A stretch of DNA of 64,000 nucleotides, taken from Achromobacter deleyi (GTDB lineage Bacteria; Pseudomonadota; Gammaproteobacteria; Burkholderiales; Burkholderiaceae_B). Location: NCBI RefSeq assembly GCF_902859705.1, contig NZ_CADIJO010000003.1, forward strand, positions 186,001 through 250,000, in the 5' to 3' direction. How positions within the stretch are numbered: the stretch's first letter is position 1; each line of letters opens with the position of its first letter. Shown one piece after another: positions 46,056 to 55,238 of the stretch. Position numbers and translations under genes: made by a program. The notes under the pieces were generated by a model. That model was not told the origin of the DNA and ran no database searches. It worked only from the letters and a program-made list of their open reading frames with translations.

Positions 46056-47129
46056 ATGTCCACCCCTACCGAACTGCACCCGCACGCGCGCGCCCTGCTG
46101 GCCGATCACTACGCCGCGGTGGATGCCGACCTGCCCGCCCTGCTCGACCTGCTGTTCGCCCGCAGCGCGGGCGAAGACTGGCACAAGGCCGGCACGTTCA
46201 AGCATCACCTGTTGGGCGTGTACCGCACGCTCACGCTCTGGAACCAGCCGCGCGAAGTCCGGCTGCTGGGCCTGTTCCACAGCGTCTATGGCAACGAATA
46301 CGTCGACCTGACCCTGTTCGACCGCGAACGCGAACGCAACACCCTGCGCGACGTGCTGGGCGCCGAAGCCGAAGAATGGGTCAGCCTGTTCTGCGCCATG
46401 CCGCGCACCCGATTCGTCCAGGCGATCCTGCAAGGCCAGGGCGCAGGCCCCGATGGCCTCACGCTCGAAGGCGCCGACGGCCAGGTGTTCACCTTCACGC
46501 CGCGCCAGGTCGCCGCCTTCATCGTGGTGTCCGCCGCCGACATCGGCGAGCAATGGCACAGCTGGCAAGACGAGATCTTCGCCGGCTATCCGCAACAGCA
46601 GCGCCGCGACCTGAAAACGAATTGGGCCGCGTCGCTCTGGCCCGGGCCGCTCAAGCCGCCGTCAAACATCCTGTCGATGCTGTCGCACCTGCTGGCGCCG
46701 CTGGCCACCTTGCCGGCCGATACCGGCATACCCGTGCCGCCGGCCTTCGACCACTGCCGCGCCACGCTCACGCCGCGCGACGAAGCCGCGGCCAGCGCGC
46801 TGTACTGGCAGGTCGTCACGCGCATGCAGCCCCTGACCGAAATGGACAGCGCCCGCCACATGCTGGAAGCCGCAGTCGAACACAACCCGTGGGTGGGCGA
46901 GCCGCGTCTGTTGCTGGCCCAGCTGGCGCTGACCGCCGACGATTTCGACGCCGCCGAACGCCATGCCGCGGCGGGCCTGGCCGCCCTGCAAGCCTGGGGC
47001 ACCGCCTGGGACAAGCGCATCGAATGGGCCGGCTGGATGGCGTGGGCCCGCATCGAATTGCAAAACGCGCGCGCGCGCCGCTGGCCGGAGAACCTGGCCG
47101 CCCTGAACGGGCTGGGGCTGGTCGAATAA
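46056..47129 (+). CDS. DUF6817-like protein with C-terminal helical repeat region
   Basis: A 357-residue cytosolic protein. Residues about 20-130 match the DUF6817 type: ARSAGEDWHKAGTFKHHLLGVYRTLTLW, then LFHSVYGNEYVDLTLF, with conserved His residues that could bind metal in an HD-like fold. Residues about 230-350 look like tetratricopeptide-style helices (HMLEAAVEHNPWVGEPRLLLAQLALTADDFDAAERHAAAG). The function is unknown. It is divergent from metQ and closed by a strong terminator. Confidence 0.7.
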   Translation: MSTPTELHPHARALLADHYAAVDADLPALLDLLFARSAGEDWHKAGTFKHHLLGVYRTLTLWNQPREVRLLGLFHSVYGNEYVDLTLFDRERERNTLRDVLGAEAEEWVSLFCAMPRTRFVQAILQGQGAGPDGLTLEGADGQVFTFTPRQVAAFIVVSAADIGEQWHSWQDEIFAGYPQQQRRDLKTNWAASLWPGPLKPPSNILSMLSHLLAPLATLPADTGIPVPPAFDHCRATLTPRDEAAASALYWQVVTRMQPLTEMDSARHMLEAAVEHNPWVGEPRLLLAQLALTADDFDAAERHAAAGLAALQAWGTAWDKRIEWAGWMAWARIELQNARARRWPENLAALNGLGLVE

Positions 47130-47160
47130 CCCGCGCGGCCGCTCGCCGCCCCCGCCAGGA

Positions 47161-47199
47161 AAAACGCCCCGGGGATCGGATGGATCCCCGGGGCGTTTT
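47161..47199. terminator. Strong bidirectional terminator
   Basis: AAAACGCCCCGGGGATC, loop GGATG, GATCCCCGGGGCGTTTT has a 17-bp perfect stem with A and T ends, serving the DUF6817-like gene and the convergent hemA block. Confidence 0.93.
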
Positions 47200-47227
47200 G
47201 CCGCGGTGGCGCTGGCCGCCGCGGTGT

Positions 47228-47791
47228 TTACTTCGTGCCTTCCCAGTGCGGGCCGGGCACGTGGATATCGAACAGTTCCAGCACGCGGGCCACGGTGTGG
47301 TCCACCATTTCCTCGATGCTGGCAGGCCGGTGATAGAACGCCGGCAACGGCGGAAACACGATACCACCCATTTCCGTCACGGCCGTCATGTTGCGCAGGT
47401 GCGCCAGGTTGAAGGGCGTTTCGCGCACCATCATCACCAGGCGCCGGCGTTCTTTCAACGTCACGTCGGCCGCGCGGGTGATGAGGTTGTCCGACAGGCC
47501 ATGCGCCACCGCCGCCAGCGTGCGCATCGAACACGGCACGATCACCATGCCCGCCGTCTGGAACGCACCGCTGGCCAGCGTGGCGCCCACATCGCGCACG
47601 CTGTGCACGTGGTCGGCCAGCGCGTAGACATCATGGCGGCTGACATCAAGCTCGTGCTTGATGTTCAGCACGCCCGAGGCCGATACCACCAGGTGCGTCT
47701 CGACATCGTCCACGCCGCGCAGCGCCTGCAGCATGCGCACTGCGTAAAGGGACCCCGTGGCCCCCGTGATGCCGATAACCAGACGCCGCAC
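47228..47791 (-). CDS. ubiX: UbiX flavin prenyltransferase
   Basis: A 187-residue UbiX with the FMN-binding start LVIGITGATGSLYAVRMLQAL, VSASGV (catalytic Ser), VIVPCSMRTLAAVAHGLSDNLITRAADV and PLPAFYHRPASIEEMVDH. It makes prenylated FMN from dimethylallyl phosphate for UbiD-type decarboxylases in ubiquinone and aromatic-acid metabolism. It is the last gene of the hemA-prfA-prmC-grxD-ubiX run and starts 4 bases after the grxD stop. No ubiD gene is in the window. Confidence 0.96.
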   Translation of the reverse strand: MRRLVIGITGATGSLYAVRMLQALRGVDDVETHLVVSASGVLNIKHELDVSRHDVYALADHVHSVRDVGATLASGAFQTAGMVIVPCSMRTLAAVAHGLSDNLITRAADVTLKERRRLVMMVRETPFNLAHLRNMTAVTEMGGIVFPPLPAFYHRPASIEEMVDHTVARVLELFDIHVPGPHWEGTK

Positions 47792-47795
47792 GGGA

Positions 47796-48122
47796 TCAGG
47801 CCGTGGCGCCGGATTGCTCCAGCAGGGTCTTCAGTTCGCCGGACTCGTTCATCTCGTTCATGATGTCCGAGCCGCCGATGAATTCGCCCGCCACGTACAG
47901 CTGCGGAATCGTGGGCCAGTTGGAGAATTCCTTGATGCCCTGGCGGACTTCGTCGTCCTCCAGCACATTCACGGTCACCAGCTTCTTCACGCCACAGCCC
48001 TTGAGGATCTGGATGGCCTTGCCGGAAAAGCCGCATTGCGGGAACTGGGCGGTGCCCTTCATGAACAGCACGACGGGGTGCTGGGTCACGGTTTCGCGGA
48101 TGAATTCTTGAACGTCGCTCAT
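47796..48122 (-). CDS. grxD: Monothiol glutaredoxin, Grx4 family
   Basis: A 108-residue protein with the CGFS active site at Cys30 ([19 protein letters not shown]), the [18 protein letters not shown] glutathione-binding block and a short C-terminus. Grx4 proteins carry 2Fe-2S clusters and pass them to target proteins. ATG 48122 is preferred to an upstream in-frame codon. It is four bases from ubiX and about 190 bases from prmC. Confidence 0.95.
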   Translation of the reverse strand: MSDVQEFIRETVTQHPVVLFMKGTAQFPQCGFSGKAIQILKGCGVKKLVTVNVLEDDEVRQGIKEFSNWPTIPQLYVAGEFIGGSDIMNEMNESGELKTLLEQSGATA

Positions 48123-48312
48123 GGTGGTCTCTTGGACAGGCATAACGGAATACGCCAATTATAGGTACAGGCGGGAAAACCGCCCGGATTCCCCGGGACG
48201 GGGCCGGGAAATGGGACGGTCGGCAGTTACAAATCGCCCTGGCGACGTCCGGATAAGCGGTCTTGCAAGACTCGGCGGCAACGGCCGGCACCCGTTGGCG
48301 CTGGAACCCGCG

Positions 48313-49140
48313 TCAGCGGCGCCCCGGCCAGCGGCCGCCGGAGATGCGTTCGATGCCCGCCAGGTCCTGGCGGCTGTGCACGTCGGCAAAGCCCGCGTCG
48401 GCCAGTAGCGTCCGCACGGCCTCGGCCTGGTCCCAGCCGTGCTCCATCCACAGCGCCCCGCCTGCCTTCAGGTGGCGGTGGGCGCCGGCCACGATGCGGC
48501 GCAGGTCTTCCAGGCCATCGGCGCCGTCCGTCAGCGCCCCGCGCGGCTCGAAGCGCACGTCGCCCTGCCCCAGGTGCGGATCATCGCTGGCCACATAGGG
48601 CGGGTTGGACACGATCAGGTCAAAGCCTTCGCCGGCCGGCACCGCGTCGTACCAGCTGCCTTCCACGAAGCGCAGCGACGCCGTCAGGTCCCAGGCATTG
48701 CCCGCCGCCACCGCCAGCGCCTTGGCGCTGACGTCGCTGGCCATCACGCGGGCATCGCGCCGGGCCAGCGCGATCGAGATCGCGATGGCGCCGCTGCCGG
48801 TGCCCAGATCCAGCACCGCGGGCGCGGCCTGCCCGGCCACGCACTCCAGCGCGGTTTCCACCAGCACCTCGGTGTCCGGGCGCGGAATCAGCACGTCGGG
48901 CGTTACCCGGAACGTATGCCCCATGAACTCGCGCTGACCCACCAGGTACGCCATGGGCTCACCGGCCAGGCGGCGCTGCACCAGCGCCTCATAAGCGGCG
49001 GCCGTGGCCGGCTCGAGCGGATCGGTGTCATGCGCCAGCAGCCAGGCGCGCGGCTTGGCCAGCACGTGCTCGAGCAGCATGCGTACTTCCAGGCGCGGCA
49101 GGCGCGCATCCAGCAGCAGGCTCTTGATCTGTGCGGTCAT
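48313..49140 (-). CDS. prmC: Release factor glutamine methyltransferase
   Basis: A 275-residue SAM-dependent methyltransferase that methylates the GGQ glutamine of release factors. The N-terminal helical domain has ARLPRLEVRMLLEHVLAK; then IPRPDTEVLVE, the SAM site VLDLGTGSGAIAISIAL and the catalytic NPPYVASDDPH (about residue 180). Start ATG 49140 lies 15 bases after the prfA stop. Its partner prfA is directly upstream, the usual arrangement. Confidence 0.95.
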   Translation of the reverse strand: MTAQIKSLLLDARLPRLEVRMLLEHVLAKPRAWLLAHDTDPLEPATAAAYEALVQRRLAGEPMAYLVGQREFMGHTFRVTPDVLIPRPDTEVLVETALECVAGQAAPAVLDLGTGSGAIAISIALARRDARVMASDVSAKALAVAAGNAWDLTASLRFVEGSWYDAVPAGEGFDLIVSNPPYVASDDPHLGQGDVRFEPRGALTDGADGLEDLRRIVAGAHRHLKAGGALWMEHGWDQAEAVRTLLADAGFADVHSRQDLAGIERISGGRWPGRR

Positions 49141-49154
49141 GTCAGCGCGATGCG

Positions 49155-50237
49155 TCAGATGTCGTCGCCCAGCGCCGCCAGCTGCTCGGCCTGGTGTTCG
49201 GCGATCAGTGCGCCGGTCAGTTCTTCGAGGTCGCCTTCCATGATCTGCTGCAGCTTGTACAGCGTCAGGTTGATGCGGTGGTCGGTCACACGGCCCTGCG
49301 GGAAGTTGTAGGTGCGAATGCGCTCGGACCGGTCGCCCGAGCCGATCAGGCTCTTGCGCTCGGCCGCTTCCTTGCTCTGGCGCTCGCGGGTTTCCTTGTC
49401 TTTCAGGCGCGCAGCCAGCACCTGCATGGCCTTGTCCTTGTTGCGGTGCTGGGAACGGTCGTCCTGACATTCCACCACCAGGCCGGTCGGCAAGTGCGTG
49501 ATGCGCACGGCCGAATCGGTCTTGTTGATGTGCTGCCCGCCCGCGCCGCTGGCGCGGAACGTGTCGATGCGCAGGTCGCTGGCGTTGATGACGATTTCCG
49601 ACGCCTCGTCGGCTTCCGCCATGATCGCCACCGTGCAGGCCGACGTGTGGATGCGGCCCTGCGCCTCGGTCGCGGGCACACGTTGCACCCGGTGCGCGCC
49701 CGATTCGAACTTCAGGCGGCCATAGGCGCCGTCGCCATTGATGCGCGCGATCACTTCCTTGTAGCCGCCCAGTTCCGACGGGCTTTCGGACATCAGCTCG
49801 ACGCGCCAGCCGCGCTGTTCGGCGTAGCGCGTGTACATGCGCAGCAGGTCGCCCGAGAACAGCGCGCTTTCGTCGCCGCCCGTGCCCGCACGGATTTCCA
49901 GGAACACGCTGCGGCCGTCGTTGGGGTCGCGCGGCAGCAGCAACAGCTGCAACGCCGCTTCCAGCGATTCCAGCTTGACCCGGCCCGTCTTGATCTCGTC
50001 TTCGGCCATCGACTTCAGTTCGGGGTCCGACAGCATTTCCTGGGCGGCCGCCAGGTCTTCCTCGCCACGCACGAAGGCCGTGAAGGCCTCGACCACGGGC
50101 TCAAGCTCGGCGCGTTCGCGCGACAGCTTGCGAAAGCGATCCATGTCGGACGCGGTTTCCGGTTCGGCGAGCAACGCGTCCACCTCGATGAGGCGGTGGC
50201 ACAGATGCTCCAGCCGGCTGCGCATGGAAGATTTCAT
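49155..50237 (-). CDS. prfA: Peptide chain release factor 1
   Basis: A 360-residue RF1 of normal length, recognising UAA/UAG. The anticodon-like tripeptide lies in [18 protein letters not shown] (PAT, equivalent to PxT) and the catalytic GGQ in [18 protein letters not shown] near residue 230. The end domain is [18 protein letters not shown]. It lies between hemA and prmC on the same strand. Confidence 0.97.
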   Translation of the reverse strand: MKSSMRSRLEHLCHRLIEVDALLAEPETASDMDRFRKLSRERAELEPVVEAFTAFVRGEEDLAAAQEMLSDPELKSMAEDEIKTGRVKLESLEAALQLLLLPRDPNDGRSVFLEIRAGTGGDESALFSGDLLRMYTRYAEQRGWRVELMSESPSELGGYKEVIARINGDGAYGRLKFESGAHRVQRVPATEAQGRIHTSACTVAIMAEADEASEIVINASDLRIDTFRASGAGGQHINKTDSAVRITHLPTGLVVECQDDRSQHRNKDKAMQVLAARLKDKETRERQSKEAAERKSLIGSGDRSERIRTYNFPQGRVTDHRINLTLYKLQQIMEGDLEELTGALIAEHQAEQLAALGDDI

Positions 50238-50323
50238 GATGGGGATTCTGCAAAGGAAAAACGACGATAGCGGGCGCCCACAAGACGAACGCCCGCCGAG
50301 AGGCGGGGCGTGGGACAGCGCCG

Positions 50324-51598
50324 CTAACGGCGCGAATCGCGGCCGGGGAAAAGGCGCGGCATCCAGGCAAGCAGTTGCTTGCGGTCGTCGCCTTCGCTGC
50401 GGTTCAGCGCCGCCAGCGGGCCATGCAGGTACTTCTGGGTCAGGCCGTGGGCCAGCTGTTCGAGCACGGCCTCGGGCGATTCGCCGCGCGCCAGCAGGCG
50501 CCGGGCGCGTTCGAGTTCGGCGGCCTGCACGTCTTCGGCGGCCTGGTGCAGGTCGCGAATGACGGGCACCACTTCACGCGATTGCATCCAGTGCATGAAG
50601 CCCTGGACGCGGGTTTCGATGATGGCCTCGGCCTGCACCACCGCGGCGCGGCGCGCATCGGTGCCGGTCTGCACCAGGCGGCCCAGGTCATCGACGGAAT
50701 AGAGGTAGACGTCGTCCAGGCGGCCGACTTCGGGTTCGATATCGCGCGGCACGGCCAGGTCGATCATGACCATCGGGCGGTGGCGGCGCAGGCGCGTAGC
50801 CCGTTCCACCATCCCCAGCCCGAGGATGGGAAGGGAGCTTGCCGTACAGGAGACGATCACGTCGAATTCGGACAGCCGGTCGGTCAGGTCCGACAGCTTC
50901 ATGGTGCTGGCCGAAAAGCGGTTGGCCAGCAGCTCGGCACGCTCGGCCGTACGGTTGGCCACCACCATGCTGCGCGGACGTTGCGCGGCAAAGTGCGTGG
51001 CGCACAGTTCGATCATTTCGCCCGCGCCGATGAACAGCGTGCGGGCCTGGTCCAGATTGCCGAACACGCGTTCGGCCAGGCGCACCGCGGCGGCGGCCAT
51101 GGACACCGACTGCGCGCCGATGGCGGTCTGTGACCGCACTTCCTTGGCCACCGAGAAGGTGCGCTGGAACATCTGGTGCAGCAACGTGCCCAGCGAACCG
51201 GCTTCGCCGGCCGCGCGCACGGCGTCTTTCATCTGGCCGACGATCTGGGTTTCGCCCAGCACCATGGAATCGAGCCCGCTGGCCACGCGGAAGGCGTGAC
51301 GCACGGCGTCGTCTTGATGGTGGCGATACAGATGGGGGCGCAGCGTGCCGGCGTCCAGGCGATTGTGCTCGGCCAGCCACGCGGGCAACTGGTCGGCCAC
51401 GTGGCCGTCGGCAGCGCAATAGATTTCGGTGCGGTTGCAGGTCGACAGGATGGCCGCTTCGCGCACCGATCCGCCAAACGCAGAACGCAAGCCTTCGAGC
51501 GCCGGCTTGACCAGATCAACGGGCATGGACACGCGTTCGCGAACCGAAACCGGCGCGGACGTGTGATTCAGACCGAAGGCTAGAACAGCTACCGACAT
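50324..51598 (-). CDS. hemA: Glutamyl-tRNA reductase
   Basis: A 424-residue HemA, which reduces glutamyl-tRNA to glutamate-1-semialdehyde for tetrapyrrole synthesis. The nucleophile is Cys54 in [10 protein letters not shown]; other blocks are [19 protein letters not shown], the NADPH site [16 protein letters not shown] and [15 protein letters not shown]. It is first in the hemA-prfA-prmC block, in the order found widely in proteobacteria. A good TATAAT box lies about 85 bases upstream. Confidence 0.97.
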   Translation of the reverse strand: MSVAVLAFGLNHTSAPVSVRERVSMPVDLVKPALEGLRSAFGGSVREAAILSTCNRTEIYCAADGHVADQLPAWLAEHNRLDAGTLRPHLYRHHQDDAVRHAFRVASGLDSMVLGETQIVGQMKDAVRAAGEAGSLGTLLHQMFQRTFSVAKEVRSQTAIGAQSVSMAAAAVRLAERVFGNLDQARTLFIGAGEMIELCATHFAAQRPRSMVVANRTAERAELLANRFSASTMKLSDLTDRLSEFDVIVSCTASSLPILGLGMVERATRLRRHRPMVMIDLAVPRDIEPEVGRLDDVYLYSVDDLGRLVQTGTDARRAAVVQAEAIIETRVQGFMHWMQSREVVPVIRDLHQAAEDVQAAELERARRLLARGESPEAVLEQLAHGLTQKYLHGPLAALNRSEGDDRKQLLAWMPRLFPGRDSRR

Positions 51599-51683
51599 GT
51601 AAAGGACGAGGCCGTAAGTAATAAGAGCGGTGGTCCCTGCGGGTCATGCGGTACAGCACGCATGTAACAGCAGACCGCTAATG

Positions 51684-51714
51684 ATTATACCCCTGCGGGT
51701 TATCCCCAGACCAA
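51684..51714 (-). promoter_or_regulatory. Putative sigma70 promoter of hemA
   Basis: On the minus strand TATAAT (51684-51689) is a perfect -10, about 85 bases before the hemA start. A TTGGTC (51709-51714) lies 19 bases upstream as a possible -35. The repeated CCCTGCGGGT strings at 51636 and 51691 flank it. Confidence 0.5.
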
Positions 51715-51840
51715 CCAGCCCCCCGGCCGCGACCCTGGGTCGCACCCAAGCGTGCCTTTCGCCCAACAGTTGGCGGCTCGGCCTCAAGCCAGGCCGCTTT
51801 CCAGGTCAGGCAAAAATATTTGAAGTTTTTTCGCTCCGAC

Positions 51841-51869
51841 TGGCACAAGTCCAAAAAATTGTGTATAGT
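51841..51869 (+). promoter_or_regulatory. Putative promoter of tRNA-Phe
   Basis: TGGCAC (51841-51846) and TATAGT (51864-51869) are 17 bases apart and end 13 bases before the tRNA gene, a plausible sigma70 arrangement in an AT-rich stretch. Confidence 0.55.
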
Positions 51870-51882
51870 TGCGGACTTCGTT

Positions 51883-51958
51883 GGCCTGGTAGCTCAGTCG
51901 GTAGAGCAGAGGATTGAAAATCCTTGTGTCGGTGGTTCGATTCCGCCCCAGGCCACCA
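51883..51958 (+). tRNA. tRNA-Phe (anticodon GAA)
   Basis: 76 bases with encoded CCA. The acceptor stem GGCCTGG pairs with CCAGGCC; the D arm has AGCTCAGTCGGTAGAGC; the anticodon loop is AGGATTGAAAATCCT with GAA; the T arm holds GGTTCGATTCC. It stands alone and marks the left border of the lower-GC operon. Confidence 0.97.
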
Positions 51959-51964
51959 GAATAC

Positions 51965-51999
51965 AAAGCCCCAGCGCTCGCAAGAGCACTGGGGCTTTT
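51965..51999 (+). terminator. Terminator of tRNA-Phe
   Basis: AAAGCCCCAG ... CTGGGGCTTTT forms a 10-bp outer stem six bases after the tRNA, with an inner GCTC/GAGC pairing. Confidence 0.88.
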
Positions 52000-52280
52000 C
52001 ACATGGGAAGCCGCCCGGGGGAGCCGCCGAGAGCACAATCCGGCTATGGCTTTGATGCCCTGGGTGCAGTGCAGGTGGGCGCCGCCCAGCCCTCCACGCC
52101 CTAGACATGGCCTCAAGAAATCCTCAACGAGTCGCGCCAGATCAAGGCGTATAGGATATTTATAAGCCAGGGGTCACCAAAAAATATGGGTGGCCCCCTC
52201 CGCCTCGGGCAGCTTAAAATCATGCCCTTTGCTAGCTAAGCCCGATGCGCTCGCTGTCTCATGGGCAAACGGAGAAACTT
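52000..52280. other. Leader region of the glycosylation operon
   Basis: The 322 bases between tRNA-Phe and the first glycosyltransferase gene hold no supported gene. After the tRNA terminator the sequence shifts at about 52140 from high GC to AT-rich (TATAGGATATTTATAAG, possible promoter). A hairpin GGGGTCACC/GGTGGCCCC with one G-T pair lies at 52170-52197. No integrase remnant or copy of the tRNA 3' end was found. Confidence 0.45.
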
Positions 52281-53306
52281 ATGGCTTTTTATCCTGTATT
52301 TCTATCAGTCGTCTTCGTGGTTCGTAACCAGGAAGCGCAACTGGAAGGCATTCTCCGTCGCGCGCACACCAGTATCTCCTCGTATGTCAGCGACTACGAA
52401 TTAATCATCGTCGACAATGCATCCAACGATGGTAGCGTGCACTCGCTGAAAGGACTGACCTCCCTGGAAGGTCTGCCAAATCTACAGGTCTACGCGCTGA
52501 CCAAAGAGGTCAGTAGCGACACAGCCGCGTGGGTCGGGCTGGAAAATGCTTTAGGCGATTTTGTCGCAGTCATTGACCCCCTAGTCGACGAAATTGACTT
52601 TCTGCCTCAGATGCTTGAAAAGGCCGTGACCGGCGCGGATGTGGTATTCGCCAACAACGAACTGAAGCCACGTCAAAGCCTTGCTTATCGTGCTGCCTTT
52701 GGCATTTTCAATATGGTTTACCAGCGTTTCAATGGGGTGCACCTCGACAAAGAAGCACCGAGCTACCGTATCCTGAACAAGCGGATCATCAACTTCATCC
52801 TGCAGCATCCGCAACCCTCCGTCACGTACAAGCACCTGCCTGCGACGGGAGGTTTTGCGCGAGCGTATATGACCTACAGCGCAAGACCTCTTGCCAAATC
52901 CCCCAAGAAGCTTGGCGAGAGCATTGACCGCGGCATGCGCTTGCTAGTGTCCACGACCCAGGCACCCATGCGGTTGGTGACAACACTGTCGCTATTCGGC
53001 GCGGCGGCGAATTTCTTTTACAGCATCTACGTAGTCGCCGTCGGCCTTTTCAAGACGAATGTCGCTCCAGGCTGGGTAAGTCTGTCACTGCAACAATCCG
53101 GCATGTTTTTTTTGATTTCCCTAGTTCTCTTGGTGCTGGGCGAATACATCCTGCACATGACGAGCCTTTCCAACGAAGGCCCTCTCTATCATGTGGGCCA
53201 AGAGTTCACCAGTGCACGCCTGACCCGCAAAGAGAAGCTGAATATCGAAACGGTGGCTCCTCACCCGGAAAGCACCGATGATCGCTACGAACGCGTGAGT
53301 GCATGA
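52281..53306 (+). CDS. GT2-family polyprenyl-phosphate glycosyltransferase-like protein
   Basis: A 341-residue protein. The N-terminal GT-A fold (about 5-220) has VFLSVVFVVRNQEAQLEGIL and YELIIVDNASNDGSV. Two transmembrane helices follow near residues 235-265 and 275-300 (FFYSIYVVAVGLF, MFFLISLVLLVLGEYIL), then a short cytosolic tail. This is the layout of GtrB/ArnC/DPM1-like enzymes that put a sugar on undecaprenyl phosphate. Oddly, the usual D-x-D block is AVIDPLVDEID. GGAGA lies 6 bases before ATG 52281. First gene of a lower-GC operon; its stop overlaps the next start (ATGA). Confidence 0.82.
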   Translation: MAFYPVFLSVVFVVRNQEAQLEGILRRAHTSISSYVSDYELIIVDNASNDGSVHSLKGLTSLEGLPNLQVYALTKEVSSDTAAWVGLENALGDFVAVIDPLVDEIDFLPQMLEKAVTGADVVFANNELKPRQSLAYRAAFGIFNMVYQRFNGVHLDKEAPSYRILNKRIINFILQHPQPSVTYKHLPATGGFARAYMTYSARPLAKSPKKLGESIDRGMRLLVSTTQAPMRLVTTLSLFGAAANFFYSIYVVAVGLFKTNVAPGWVSLSLQQSGMFFLISLVLLVLGEYILHMTSLSNEGPLYHVGQEFTSARLTRKEKLNIETVAPHPESTDDRYERVSA

Positions 53307-54439
53307 CGGTGGGCAGGACTGACGCAGACGCAGTAATCATCGGTGGCGGGTTCTACGGCGCGACCATTGCAATCTATCTTGCAAAACAGCGAGGCTTGCG
53401 CCGTATTGTTCTGCTTGAACGAGAACCCCAGTTGCTGCAACGCGCCTCGTACCATAACCAAGCGCGCGTTCACAATGGCTATCACTACCCTCGCAGCTTC
53501 ACGACTGCGTATCGCAGCCGCGTCAATTTGCCCAAATTCGTGCTTGATTGGCCTGACGCCGTCAAACGCGACTTCACCAAACTCTATGCCATCGCAAAAC
53601 GCAACTCGAAGGTAACAGCCCGCCAGTTCGAGAGATTTTGTGGCGAAATCGGTGCCACGCTGCGGCCGGCGGAATCTTCCTTGGCCAAAATGTTCGAGCC
53701 ACGGCTTGTGGAGGCCGTGTATTTGGTAGAAGAGTATGCATTCGACTCGACGCTGCTGGCCGCCTGGGCCGCCCGTGAACTCGAAGAGGCCGGAGTGCAG
53801 GTCCGTCTTTCGACAAAAGCCACGAAAATTTCCCGGATCAACGATGTGCTGAGCGTTTCAGCATGCGACAACTCGGGCGAAACTGAAATCTTGAGTTGCC
53901 GATATGTCTTCAACTGCACCTACAGCGGCCTGAATCAACTGCGCGGCGATTTCCCTGGTACGCATACCGGACTCAAACAGGAAATCACGGAGATGGCGCT
54001 CGTCCAGGTACCAACGGAGCTTGCCGAGATCGGCATCACTGTTATGGATGGCCCTTTTTTTTCCATGATGCCATTTCCGGCCCGTGGCTTGCACACACTG
54101 TCTCATGTCCGCTATACGCCACATTTCAGTTGGCAAGACCAACTCGGAATCGACCCCTATGAAAAATTGGCTGCATACGACAAAGAATCGCGGGTTGATC
54201 GAATGGTGAGAGATGTGGGCCGTTACCTGCCATCGATACTCGCGGCCAAACATGTCGACTCGCTGTTCGAGATAAAAACGGTCCTTATCAAGAATGAGAG
54301 CGATGACGGCCGGCCTATCTTGTACGAAAAATATCCGCAATTGCCCGGTTGTTTTTCCGTGCTGGGGGGCAAGATCGACAACATTTACGATGTGCTGGAA
54401 AAACTCGACGCAGAAGCGATCCAGGGCACCAAGGAGTAA
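53303..54439 (+). CDS. FAD-dependent oxidoreductase (DAO-type)
   Basis: A 378-residue flavoprotein with an N-terminal dinucleotide fold ADAVIIGGGFYGATIAIYLAKQ (about 8-29) and the acidic ribose contact LLEREPQL. Then come RVHNGYHYPRS and FNCTYSGLNQL, and a C-terminal GGKIDNIYDVLEKL closing the FAD site. It fits the DAO superfamily (glycine-oxidase/L-2-hydroxyglutarate-oxidase type). In a glycosyltransferase operon it may oxidise a hydroxyl or amine of a sugar or aglycone; this is inference. It overlaps the gene before it by four bases. Confidence 0.8.
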   Translation: MTVGRTDADAVIIGGGFYGATIAIYLAKQRGLRRIVLLEREPQLLQRASYHNQARVHNGYHYPRSFTTAYRSRVNLPKFVLDWPDAVKRDFTKLYAIAKRNSKVTARQFERFCGEIGATLRPAESSLAKMFEPRLVEAVYLVEEYAFDSTLLAAWAARELEEAGVQVRLSTKATKISRINDVLSVSACDNSGETEILSCRYVFNCTYSGLNQLRGDFPGTHTGLKQEITEMALVQVPTELAEIGITVMDGPFFSMMPFPARGLHTLSHVRYTPHFSWQDQLGIDPYEKLAAYDKESRVDRMVRDVGRYLPSILAAKHVDSLFEIKTVLIKNESDDGRPILYEKYPQLPGCFSVLGGKIDNIYDVLEKLDAEAIQGTKE

Positions 54440-54443
54440 GACG

Positions 54444-55238
54444 ATGAACAACGCTCTGATAGGCTTTTCAGGTTTCGTTGGTAGCACCCTGCGCAAGCAG
54501 GCGGACTTCAAAGAGCTTTACCGCTCCACCAACATCCACGAGATCGACAAGGGCCAATTTGACTTGGTCGTTTGCGCTGGCGCACCAGCGCAAAAATGGA
54601 TTGCCAACAAGGATCCCGCCGACGATCTGAAAAAGATCGAAGCCCTCATCGGCCACTTGAAGACCATCCAATGCAACACCTTCGTATTGATCAGCACCGT
54701 CGACGTATTCAAACACCCGCAGGGTGTAGACGAATCCTCGACGATCGATGAAACAGATCTCCACGCCTACGGCTCACACCGCCGGCTGCTCGAGAAATTC
54801 GTCGAGCAGCACTTTTCGAAGTACCTGATCGTTCGCTTGCCGGGCCTGGTCGGACCCGGCCTGCGAAAAAATGTGATTTTCGATTTTCTCAATGACAACA
54901 ACCTTCAGGCCGTTGAGAGCCGCGGAGTGTTCCAGTTCTATCCGATGGTGAATCTCTGGTATGACATCAAAACGGCACTTCAGGCGGGCTTGAGCCTCAT
55001 CCATCTCACGGCAGCCCCTCTCAGCGTCGCTGACATTGCCAGCGAAGGCTTTGGTCGAGAATTCACGCAGCAGCTTGGCTCCACACCTGCCAAATACGAT
55101 ATGCAAACGCGCCATGCTGCGCTGTTTGGTGCTTCCGGCCAATACCAATACAGCGGTCGAGAAACCATCCTCGCAGTCAGGTCGTATGCCCAATCGGAGC
55201 CGATCACAATCAAACCGCAAGACGGAGTCACGGCATGA
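54444..55238 (+). CDS. NAD-dependent epimerase/dehydratase-like protein with altered active site
   Basis: A 264-residue extended-SDR-like protein, short for the family. The N-terminal cofactor motif is ALIGFSGFVGSTL (GxxGxxG) and ISTVDVFKHPQGVDESS corresponds to the catalytic Ser/Thr region. The usual YxxxK is YGSHRR, with Arg in place of Lys, so classical catalysis is doubtful. VRLPGLVGPGLRKN follows as in dTDP-rhamnose-type reductases. It lies four bases after the flavoprotein gene, and its stop overlaps the next start. It may act on a sugar nucleotide or be regulatory. Confidence 0.7.
   Translation: MNNALIGFSGFVGSTLRKQADFKELYRSTNIHEIDKGQFDLVVCAGAPAQKWIANKDPADDLKKIEALIGHLKTIQCNTFVLISTVDVFKHPQGVDESSTIDETDLHAYGSHRRLLEKFVEQHFSKYLIVRLPGLVGPGLRKNVIFDFLNDNNLQAVESRGVFQFYPMVNLWYDIKTALQAGLSLIHLTAAPLSVADIASEGFGREFTQQLGSTPAKYDMQTRHAALFGASGQYQYSGRETILAVRSYAQSEPITIKPQDGVTA

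Noticed and set aside
48123..48312. Possible small gene in the grxD/prmC gap
   Set aside because: Only a short Pro/Ala/Arg-rich frame is open; it reads into prmC antisense and lacks family resemblance.
51784..52116. Minus-strand open frame over tRNA-Phe encoding GRNRTTDTRIFNPLLYRLSYQ-like text
   Set aside because: This is the antisense translation of the tRNA gene, a frequent false gene in bacterial annotations.
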